Origin: an uncultured Planctomycetaceae bacterium
GTDB lineage: Bacteria; Planctomycetota; Planctomycetia; Pirellulales; Pirellulaceae
Reading direction: 5' to 3'
DNA length: 6,676 nucleotides
Assembly: GCA_903927685.1 (NCBI GenBank)
Contig: CAIYOB010001396.1
Span: 1 to 6,676 of the forward strand
Shown: piece after piece, positions 1 to 6,676 of the stretch
How the letters are laid out: every line of letters begins with the position of its first letter
How positions within the stretch are numbered: position 1 is the stretch's first letter
Notes under the pieces: model-generated
Database searches by the model: none
What the model was told of the DNA's origin: nothing
The model's input: the letters and a program-made list of their open reading frames with translations, nothing else
Position numbers and translations under genes: made by a program

Positions 1-3000
1 CTTGGCTGTTGCCGCCGCGACGATGGCCCGCGTTATAGTCTTCCCCGGCGCTCAAGTTGACACGGCCCGCATTGGCCGCCGAGACCAACCCCGCGTCGCA
101 GAAGATGTCGTCGCCCGCGTACAGGAAGATGTTGCCGCCGCCGGTGGCGGTGACGTTCGCGTTGATCGTCAGATCGTCGCCGTCCTGGTTGCCTTGGGCG
201 GCTTCGATGATATCGCCCACCCCGGCGTTGGTGATTGGCGAGTTGATGGTCTGGGGACTGCCGGCCGTGATCACGATATGGTCCCCGGCCCCTCCGCCGA
301 TCCCTTGCAGCAGCACTCCGACCTGGCCGTCGACCGTCCCGATGAACAGCGCACCCGTATTGTGCACTTGGACGTCGCCGCGGCCGGTCACGGCGGCCAG
401 CGTGAATGCGGCGCCATTGGATTGCGTCTCCAGCCGGCCTAGCGGATCGCCCGCATCGCCGATCCCGGTTGCCGCCCGCAACACGGCGCGCGCGGCCGAG
501 ATTTCCGGACCGCTGTCGCCACCGTCCCGAATGGATCCGTCCAGCGACGTGACTTGCACCTCGCCCGTGGTCACCACACTGCCGAGCGTGACATCGCCGC
601 TGGCTGACAAGACAACCAGGCCGCTACCCGCGTCGATCAGTGCTCCATCCGCCATCGTGAGGGAGCCGGCCGCTGCGCCACCCGTCCCGTCGCTGTCTGC
701 CCGCACCGTAACGTCGCCGGTCGTGCTGAATATCGCGCCGTCGGCCCCGAACGTCACGCTTCGCTCGGACAGGATGTGCACCTCGCCCGAGGACGTCATC
801 AAGTCTCCCTGCACGTCCACCAGGGCCGCCGGCCCGCGGGAATCCAAGGTGACTGATCCTTCCTGGGCGGTGACGCCGGTCCGGTTCGCGGCGACGGTGA
901 GCGGCCCCTCGGCCAGGACCGTCACACTGCCCGAGCGCGACTCCTGCCGGATCATGTTCAGAGTCAAGCCGTCCACCTCCTGGATGCCGACGTCCCCGCT
1001 GGTCGAGTTGGCCAGATCCAACGCCGCGATCTGCGTGTCGATGGCGTTGTCCGCTCCGACGCCGGCCGCTGCGCGAATGACAACCACCGCCGTCGGATTG
1101 GTCGTCACGATGTCCGGGCCCCCGCTGTCGCCGCCATCCGTGACGGGGCCCGAGGTGGTCTCGATGTTGATCGCCAGCGAACTGCCGTTGGCCGTGGTCA
1201 GACGGCCCAGGCGGATTTCGCCGTCCGCCTCGAAGCTGATCCGGCCCGTGCCGGCAGCGACCGTCGCGCCGTTGGCCATCAGGATCGCGCCGCCCTGGGC
1301 GCCGCCTTGAGCGTCCGCGATGACCGACACGCTGCCGCTGACCGAAGTCAGCCGGCCGCCCGCGCCGAAGAGCACGTCGTCCTGAGCCGTGACGACCGTC
1401 GGGCCGCTGCCGCCCGCGACCGTGCCGTTGATCGTGACGTCCGAGCCCGGGCCGCCGGCCTCGAGCGCCACGCCGCCCGTGGCGTTTAGCGTGCCGTTGA
1501 CCGTCACGCCGCTGCCGGTGCTGGTCAGGTCGATTCCGTCCGCGCCGGACACCGTGCCGCTGACGAGCAGCGCGCCGCCCGCGATCACCGTCGCGTCGCC
1601 GCCGTTGAGCGATCCGGAGCCGATGGTCAAACCGTCCGCTTCCAGGATGTCGATGCCGTTGCCGGCGCCGGTCACCTGGAAATTGAGCGTGTCGACGTTC
1701 GTGTTCAGCGGCAAGGCGGAGCTGCGGGCCGTCACGTTCAGCGTGCCCGCGCCGATCTGGCCGGCTGCGGTCAGCGTCCCGCCGGCCGACAGCGTGACCG
1801 AGGCGGGGGCGACGTTCAAGTCGGGCAGCACGGTCAAGTCCGCACCGGCCGACAGGCTGACAGGGCTGCCGGGCTGGGTGGGCAAGGCCACGACCACCAA
1901 CGTGCCCGTGACGCTGATCGACAGCGGGCCGGAGTGATTCGGGGCCACTAGCACATAGTCGCCGTTGACGGATGCCGGAATGCTGCTGCCGGTCAGTGTG
2001 GTGCCAGCGTCGGTCAAGCCCTGCGTCCCGGCGGTGTAGATGATTTCCAACTCGTCGCCTGTGCCGCGGTCGCCGTCGCTGGTAATCAGCTTGGGCGTCG
2101 GCATCGGCTGGCCATGCAAGAGGCTGATCTTCCAGGCGAAGACATCGACCATGGTGGCGCCGTCGGCCGGCGCGTTGTCGTGCGGCGTCGCTTCGCGGAT
2201 CGTGCCGAAGGCATCCAGTAGGACTTGGCTGCCGGACCGCTGCATGCCGGCGGCTTGTCCGGCGTCCACGTGATCCGCGTAGATGTTGCCGTTGGCTTTC
2301 AGCGTGATGTCCTTGCCGGCCCCGTCGGTCACGGCCACGACTTCCCGCGCGGTCAGGTGGCCGCCGGTGGTGACCAGGATCGCGCCGTTGGCGGTCTCGA
2401 CACGTTCCAGGACCACGTCATCGGCCTCGTACAGGGTGATGTTGCCGGCGCTGGTGGACGCGGCGACAATGACGGCCGAGGCGCTGCTGAGCGTGATGCT
2501 GCCGGTGGCGGTGACCTCCAGGCGGTCGGCGAGCACCACCGACGCCGACGTCGAGTCGACCTGGGCCGCCTGGATCCGGGCTTCTTCGGCCGACACGATG
2601 CCGCCGCGCAGGGTCAATGTGCCGGGCGTCTTGAGCGTCACGTCGTCCGTCGGCCCAAAGCCGGTCAGCCCGCCGATGAAGCCGCGCACGGTATAGCTGT
2701 TGCTCAATTCCAGGAAGACCTCCCGCTCGGCGCGGAAGTCCCAGCGGTCGCCGGCGATCTGGGCGGCCTGGATATCGAGGATGCCGCTCGGCTGATCCAC
2801 CCATTGCATCTGTCCCGTGGTTTCATTGTAGACCTGGGCACGGACCGTCCGCAGGCCGCGGGCGGCGATGGCCAGTTCGCCGATCGAGCCAAGGATGTTG
2901 GCCGTCACGAACACGTTGGCGTCGGACAGCAACTCGAACCGCTGGGCGTTGACCGTCAGCGGCTGGTCGATCTCGATCCCCGCCAGCCGTTCCAGAATCA

Positions 3001-6000
3001 CCGTCTGCGACGTGATCGTAGCGGGGATGCCCAGCGACGAGCTGCTCGTGTCGAAGTCGTAGTCGTCTCCCGCGCGGTACTCGATCCGCTCGGGAGCCTG
3101 GAAGAACGTGTACGATTCCAGCTTGTGGGCCGCGTCAAGCACGATGCCGCGGGCCACGCTGATTGCCGAGCTGCTGGTCGGCTTGATCACCGTCAGGCTG
3201 CCGTCGGTGCTGGTCAAGCGGGCCGTGCCGCTGTCCACACCGGTGGCGACGACCCGTTGCACCTCCAGGTAGTTCTGGGCCGTCACGGTCACGGAACCGG
3301 CGGGAGCCTGGGCCGAGACGATGACCAGGCCCGGACGCGTCTCTCCAGCGCCGTCCAGGTCCTGGAACTCGATCGATCCGTCCGCCGTTTGGATGTCGAC
3401 TTCATGCACGGCCACTTCCAGCCCGCTGCAGCCGCCCGGAGCTGTCACCGTCAGCCGGTGGGCCACAAGATCCACGCCCGCGTCCGTCCCCCGCTCCCGG
3501 ACTTCGCCGCCGGCAGTGAGGATCACATCGCCCAGTGACGTGACGCCCGCCGCGGCGCCGGGTCCCGGCGCAGGCACCGAGGCCGAGTTGGTGAAGTACA
3601 TTCCCGCGCTGGCCCAGCCGACGACGATGTCGCCGCCTGCGGTCACGGTCAGGTCGTTCGTCGGCCGGTTGCTGGCCAGCGTGGCGTCCGCCAGGATCAC
3701 CGTGCCGCGCGGATGGCTGATGCTCAACGCCCCGTCCATGACCGTTGTCCCGGTGACCGTCAGGGTTCGAGTGCCCTGCTGCGTAATGCTGACATTTCCA
3801 GCCACGCGGCTGCGGACGGCGATCTGGTACACGTTGGTGACCAGGCTGACGGCTTCGTCCGAGTCGATGGTCAGCGAGCCGGCCGTGATCAGGCCGGGAG
3901 CCATGAACACCTGGCCTGCGACCAGCAGGGTGATGTCGCCGACGCTGGAGACCGAGACGTCGCCCATCGTCAGATCCGACGGCACGCCGCCGCTGGCGAA
4001 GGTCTGCAAGGTGATGTCGTTCGCATCGGTGGTCCCGCCCGCGTGAACTTCGGCAGCGTCGATCGGTCCGAACGCTCGCACGCGAATGGCGCCGTCGGCG
4101 GTGACAACGTTGCTGAGCGTCACCTCGCTCCGGCTGACCAAATCGATGTCGCCGCTGCCGCTGAGCACGAGATCCGCGGCGTTCCCCGTCACCACGCCCG
4201 CCAAGCCCGTCGCCGCACGAGCGACGAGCAACGGCGCGTCGAACACGCTGGATTGCGCCGCAATCCGCCCCGCCGCGGCTGTCAACTCGATGCGGCCCGC
4301 GGCGTCCAGTTGCGACAGGTCCAGCGCCACGTCCCCGCCCGCGGTCCCAGCGGTCAGCCGCACGATGCCGCCGGCTGCGGTGGCGTTCAAGTCGGCGTAC
4401 GCTCCGCCGGTGATGTCGCCTTGCCGAGTTGCCGCCTGCCCGGCCAGCACCTCGATCAACTCGCCGGCTGTCCACGGGCCGTTTAGGGCCGCGTCGCCGC
4501 CGGCGCTGACTGTGATCTGCCGCCCAGCCGCGATCTCGCCGCTGAGCGCCGCCGTGCCGCCGGCCGTCAGCTGGATCTCGCCCGTGGCCCCAGCCACCGT
4601 CACGCCTGCGGCATCGCCAATGGTCAGCGAGCCGCCGGCGTCGATCTGCACGAGCCCCGGCGCACGCAATTCGGCCGCCGCAGGCAGCGTCTGCGGATCC
4701 GTTGCGCCGCTGGGCACCAGCCCGTCGACCAGGACGTCCGCGCCGGCCTCGATGGTCAACGCGCCGTCGGTCGCTTCCGCGACGGCCCGCACCGTAATGT
4801 CGTTCGCGGCCCGGATCTCGACCGTAGCCGCCGTGATCGTCGCCTGGTCGAATCCGCCGTACGGCAGCATGGCCCCGGCATCCGACGACCGCTGGCCGGC
4901 GATCACCGACTGCTGCTCGACGACCGGCGTCGCGGCCCACAGCGTAATGTTCTTCTGCTGGACGACCTTGACCTGTGTGTCGTGCGTCTCGTACCGCGGC
5001 CGCTTGCCGTACAGGTCGTGCGAGTTGCTGACCCACTGATAACGCAGTTTGATGCGCTGATCGTAGACGTTGTGGGAGTGAGATGTCCAAGCGTACCGGT
5101 AGTCGTGGAAGTCCTCTTGGATGTCAGCGTCTGGCTCCGACCAAGGCTCAAACTGCACGACGGCGTGATTGTTGTTGTCGAAACTCTCGTCATTCCACAC
5201 CGTGCTGCTGTTGTATGTCTCCACAGCCTGCCCATTGTTCGACCCCGAAGGTTCGCCGCTCTTCCACTTGGCGTTGAACTCGGCGGTCAGCGTCGCATCG
5301 CCGTGCAGATAGTGATAGTCGCTCAACGTCTTGGTCCCACCGGCATCGTCCTGGACGCCGATCCAGGATTCTTCGCTCGGATGGTTGACGCGCAGGACCT
5401 CCGTCACTTGCTCGGCCGTGCGAGGCGTCGCCAGGAACGACTCGCCTACCCAGCCGATCTTGGCCGCCATGCCCTGGGCTGCGGTCTTCGCGGCGGAGAA
5501 GGTGTCGAAGTCGGGGCCGCGATCGCTGGCCGTGCGATCGACGATGTTGCTGTTTGCGTCGATCATGGCAAAGAAGCGTGCGTGGTAGGCCCCCTTCTGT
5601 GTACCGACCGTCTCCGTGCTGCTGCCCGCCGCCACCAGGTTCGTGAGCGTGGCCGTTTGAGCCGTATAGCCCGCGGGGACGTAGACATTCGTGCCGTTGA
5701 GATCCGCTACCCGCTCGGCCCCCTGCGTGCCATCGCCGCCGAGGTACTCGACGTTGTCCCAGGCCCAGGAGGGCAAACGGTCCAACGTTCCCGTCCAGTC
5801 CAGGCTGGTGTAGTTTCGCTTGCCATTGCTGTCATAATTCACCTGCCAACGAGCCGGACTTCCATCCAGATCGGTCGTGCCGACCTGCGGGGTCTCTTCG
5901 CCGGGATCGAGAAACAGCGAAACCTCGATCCGATCGCGGCCCCGGACGCTCAGATGGTAATCATCCCGTTCGAAAATCCCGGTGTCTGCGACCCACGTGT

Positions 6001-6676
6001 GAATCTGAATCTGATCATGAGCAGCCACCATGGCATCGAAGTCCGCCTGGGTAATCGGGGTTCCTCCCCAGTCGTCCGCGCCCGGCCAGTCTGGACCGAA
6101 ATGACTGGAAAGGTATGCGCCCAGCGCGGGCGTGTAGTCGGTCCAGTCGTACACCGCGCCGTCATCGTAATAATTCCGCTGCACATGCCACAATTCCGTC
6201 CAATCGCCGTACGCGTAAGCCGTAGCGGGGCCGCTTTCATTGGTGTCGAAGGCCGATTTGTCCTGCTCGTACAAGGCCGTGGCGGTGTCCCAGTAGGTCG
6301 CGACCCACTCGCCGGAGCCTGTGACGCCCCAACTGCCGCCGGCGTTGCTGCCGTCCCGCGCCGGATCGCCGCCCAGGTACTGCGGCTCGCCTTGCGAGAC
6401 GACCCGGAGCACGTCCTCCTGAGCGCCCTGCGGCATGCGGATGTACTTGTCAGCCCAACCCGCGATGTCGAGGAAGTAAACCGTCGGCGCGTTGCCCGCC
6501 CAGGCCGGCGTCCAGGTCTGGACCGTGGGATTGCCATCGATCGTGCGGTGGACCTGGGGATTGCTGTACGAGAAGTCGAACAACGGCAGATACCCCAGGG
6601 AGTACAGCACGACCTGTCGCTGGTCGCTGTTCAGCTGATCGAACGTCCGGTAGCCGACATCCCGGTAATCACCCGA
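1..6676 (-). CDS. Giant beta-helix (filamentous-haemagglutinin-like) surface protein with a C-type-lectin-like domain; internal fragment, open at both ends
   Basis: One minus-strand frame, first codon TCG at 6676-6674 and last full codon CAA at 4-2, runs 2,225 codons with no stop. I translated it by eye from end to end and it gives coherent protein throughout, with no frameshift. No start can be chosen because the N-terminus lies beyond 6676; the in-frame ATGs sit inside continuous coding sequence. In order: an unassigned Trp/Tyr-rich region (residues 1-363), a C-type-lectin-like domain (364-510), a linker with a tandem repeat (511-575), then beta-helix repeats (576-2225) of the pattern G-x-hydrophobic-x-hydrophobic-x-A-x-G. 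I noticed only two cysteines, at 3430-3428 and 100-98. Proteins of this size and style are known from Planctomycetes and related phyla and are usually treated as secreted or cell-surface adhesins; that role is inference here. No signal peptide, anchor or sorting domain is visible. The reading frame is near certain, the family likely, the function unproven. Confidence 0.93.
134..784 (-). repeat. Super-repeat unit 2 of the beta-helix (217 residues)
   Basis: Window residues 1965-2181. Landmarks parallel to unit 1 are EVHILSERSVTFGADGAIFS, GDVTVRADSDGTGGAAAG, GSLTMADGALIDAG, RDGGDSGPEI (about 526-500), VLRAATGIGDAGDPLG and GDVQVHNTGALFI (ending 341). It is followed at 133 by NIFLYAGDDIFCDAG and AGRVNLSAGED, which look like the start of a third unit cut off by the window edge. 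Confidence 0.65.
785..1399 (-). repeat. Super-repeat unit 1 of the beta-helix (205 residues)
   Basis: Window residues 1760-1964. Landmarks in order are TVVTAQDDVLFGAGGRL, SGSVSVIADAQGG, GGAILMANGATVAAG, TDGGDSGGPDI (1138-1109), VIRAAAGVGADNAID, GDVGIQEVDGLTL (ending 959) and GSVTLDSRGPAALVDVQG. The same landmarks recur in the same order in the unit that starts at 784. Identity is modest and codons differ, so the duplication is old. Confidence 0.65.
1622..1708 (-). repeat. Isolated copy of the 'NxxxDTL...GxDIxExDGLTI' beta-helix motif
   Basis: LNTNVDTLNFQVTGAG followed by GIDILEADGLTI matches the late part of the super-repeat: DNAIDTQIAALDLANSTSGD then VGIQEVDGLTL at 1054-959, and DPLGRLETQSNGAAFTLAAV then DVQVHNTGALFI at 448-341. 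It suggests that a unit before unit 1 once existed and that only its C-terminal half is still recognisable. Confidence 0.5.
1930..2155 (-). other. Non-helical insert in the beta-helix region
   Basis: Window residues about 1508-1583. The Gly/hydrophobic rung pattern stops and is replaced by MVDVFAWKISLLHGQPMPTP, an acidic loop (TSDGDRGTGDELE) and a stretch resembling a small beta domain (IPASVNGDYVLVAPNHSGPL). Regular rungs resume at LSISVTGTLVVVALP. It may be a loop or small domain protruding from the solenoid, or the junction between two solenoid blocks: everything C-terminal to it is more regular and shows the 205-residue super-repeat. I recognise no family. Confidence 0.45.
2660..3140 (-). 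other. Less regular segment within the beta-helix, with an acidic/serine loop
   Basis: Window residues about 1180-1340. The rung pattern weakens and charged or aromatic residues rise: KLESYTFFQAPERIEYRAG, then an acidic-to-serine run DDYDFDTSSSS at 3067-3035, later AQVYNETTGQMQWVDQPSG and DRWDFRAEREVFLELSNSY. Strands such as GELAIAARGLRTVRAQ and DVTLKTPGTLTLRGG still fit a solenoid, so it may be a helix with long loops and not a separate domain. The acidic run could bind calcium, but it matches no defined calcium-binding consensus. Confidence 0.4.
4952..5146 (-). other. Linker between lectin-like domain and beta-helix, His/Tyr/Arg-rich
   Basis: Window residues 511-575. It opens acidic (PWSEPDADIQEDFHDY) and then turns basic and aromatic, with many His, Tyr, Arg and Lys, a composition seen nowhere else in the window. 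It contains the short tandem repeat listed separately and ends in VKVVQQKN just before the first helix-type strand (ITLW). It resembles no linker family I know. It probably joins the head to the solenoid or forms the N-terminal cap of the beta-helix. Confidence 0.55.
5000..5098 (-). repeat. Two-copy tandem peptide repeat, consensus RYxWxSxSHxxYxxR, 18-residue period
   Basis: Copy 1 starts at 5098 (RYAWTSHSHNVYDQR) and copy 2 at 5044 (RYQWVSNSHDLYGKR), exactly 54 bases or 18 residues apart. Within 15 positions, R, Y, W, S, S, H, Y and R are identical and V/L and N/D are conservative. A third RY (RYETHD) follows at 4996, 16 residues after copy 2, and may be a decayed copy. The DNA of the two copies differs at many synonymous sites, so this is an old, protein-level duplication. 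Alternating polar and aromatic residues suggest a pair of beta strands. Confidence 0.7.
5147..5587 (-). other. C-type-lectin-like domain (CTLD) without cysteines
   Basis: Window residues 364-510, 147 residues, core of about 120. The order of motifs matches the C-type lectin fold. A first strand (YHARFFAMI) is followed by a helix with the TFSAAKTAAQGMAAKIG / FLATPRTAEQVTEVL pattern, like the usual 'A..A..lGG.LAT..s.eE...v'. SWIGVQDD follows, with Trp at 5365-5363 (the WIGL motif). Then come KWKSGEPSG with Glu at 5254-5252 (the EPN/QPD calcium-loop position, here EPS), VETY with Glu at 5221-5219, and VWNDE with Trp-Asn-Asp at 5197-5189 (the WND motif). A final strand (HAVVQFE) fits the last CTLD strand. 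In animal lectins the EPN-type Glu, the later Glu and the WND Asn/Asp bind calcium and sugar; those positions are filled here, so calcium-dependent glycan binding is possible but inferred. The canonical disulphide cysteines are absent. Confidence 0.78.
5588..6676 (-). other. N-terminal globular region of the giant protein, unassigned, Trp/Tyr-rich
   Basis: This covers window residues 1-363. Unlike the rest of the protein it is rich in Trp (about 17 by eye), Tyr, Asp, Asn and Gln and has no GDITL-type repeat, so it looks like one or more folded globular domains. Distinct stretches are FDQLNSDQRQVVLYSLGYLP near residues 12-31, AGWADKYIRMPQGAQEDVLR near 70-90, a very aromatic acidic stretch around 150-200 (DWTELWHVQ, NYYDDGAVYDWTDY), and a beta-rich part near 225-330. 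The pentapeptide YLGGD occurs twice (6379-6365 and 5746-5732), which may mark a diverged domain duplication. I do not recognise a Pfam-type family. No catalytic motif, membrane segment or signal peptide is visible, and the region starts before the window does. Its place before a lectin-like domain suggests it is part of the head of the protein. Confidence 0.6.

Larger units (their letters stand above)
1..4951 (-). other. Long right-handed beta-helix region, filamentous-haemagglutinin-like repeats
   Basis: Window residues 576-2225, about 1,650 residues. Short strands of alternating hydrophobic residues are separated by Gly/Asn/Asp turns, as in EIRAANDITVRA, GSLTIGDAAGVTVAG, GEIQLTAGGTAALSG, GDITLLVAGQVF, GNITLYEADDVVLE, KDITLKANGNIYAD and DDLTINANVTATGGGNIFLY. 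Such 'GDI.L.A.gdI' strings are the hallmark of large beta-solenoid adhesins such as filamentous haemagglutinin and of planctomycete giant proteins. Composition is dominated by Gly, Ala, Thr, Val, Asp and Leu, with only about six Trp. The rung rhythm is irregular and diverged, and no two stretches are near-identical at the DNA level. A solenoid of this size would form a rod tens of nanometres long. It continues past base 1, so the C-terminal anchor or secretion domain is not seen. Fold assignment is by pattern only. Confidence 0.8.

Noticed and set aside
1109..1138. GDSGGP, identical to the active-site serine motif of trypsin-like proteases
   Set aside because: It lies in a beta-helix repeat, and the parallel copy at 500-526 reads GDSGPE. 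No matching His or Asp catalytic context is nearby, so it is a chance match within a solenoid turn.
57..1310. Long open frame on the plus strand (417 codons)
   Set aside because: It is antisense to the giant gene. Its translation is a Pro/Ser/Ala-rich string with no domain logic, as expected opposite GC-rich codons. The minus frame gives regular beta-helix sequence over the same bases.
2225..3538. Plus-strand open frame (437 codons) rich in Gly, Arg, Asp and His
   Set aside because: It is an antisense shadow. It has no recognisable motif and the opposite-strand protein is coherent across the whole interval.
3402..5090. Long open frame on the minus strand in another frame (562 codons)
   Set aside because: It overlaps the giant gene out of frame. 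The product is Arg/Gly/Asp-rich low-complexity sequence, typical of a shifted reading of GC-rich DNA. The true frame carries the linker repeat and beta-helix here.
5587..5701. Possible EF-hand-like calcium loop near DLNGTNVYV or DANSNIVD
   Set aside because: The spacing of acidic residues does not fit the D-x-D-x-DG-x5-E loop and the final Glu is missing.
5950..6537. Minus-strand open frame (195 codons) rich in Arg, Thr and Pro
   Set aside because: It is an out-of-frame shadow of the N-terminal region. The Trp/Tyr-rich frame is continuous on both sides and leads directly into the lectin-like domain.
1..6676. Search for RNA genes, insertion sequences, CRISPR arrays, promoters and terminators
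   Set aside because: The whole window is accounted for by one uninterrupted coding frame. No spaced identical repeats, terminal inverted repeats or tRNA-like segments stood out.

Overview
The window is the inside of one very large protein-coding gene on the minus strand. The frame whose codons end at positions 6676, 6673 and so on down to 2 reads without a stop for 2,225 codons and is still open at both edges, so the start, stop, promoter, ribosome binding site and terminator all lie outside. I see no second gene, RNA gene, mobile element, CRISPR array or intergenic stretch. Residue numbers below count from base 6676 (residue 1) and are not the true protein numbering.

The DNA is GC-rich (about two thirds by eye). 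The product is a gigantic, almost cysteine-free, Gly/Ala/Thr/Val/Asp-rich surface-type protein. Giant proteins built of 'GDITL..AGG' beta-helix repeats, sometimes with lectin-like modules, are characteristic of Planctomycetes and related PVC bacteria. That makes a planctomycete the best guess, inferred from protein style and base composition and not from a marker gene.

Layout from N- to C-terminus (right to left). (1) 6676-5588: a globular, Trp/Tyr/Asp-rich region with no family I can name. (2) 5587-5147: a C-type-lectin-like domain with recognisable WIG, GEPS and WND motifs but no cysteines. (3) 5146-4952: a His/Tyr/Arg-rich linker holding a short tandem repeat (RYxWxSxSHxxY). (4) 4951-1: about 1,650 residues of right-handed beta-helix, filamentous-haemagglutinin-like sequence, broken by an acidic/serine-rich loop region near 3073 and a non-helical insert at about 2155-1930. 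Its last 470 residues show a higher-order repeat of about 205-217 residues with three unit starts at 1399, 784 and 133.

Inferred role: a secreted or cell-surface adhesin or stalk, with a head region (unknown domain plus lectin-like domain) carried on a long beta-solenoid. Nothing in the window shows the export route, the anchor or a ligand.
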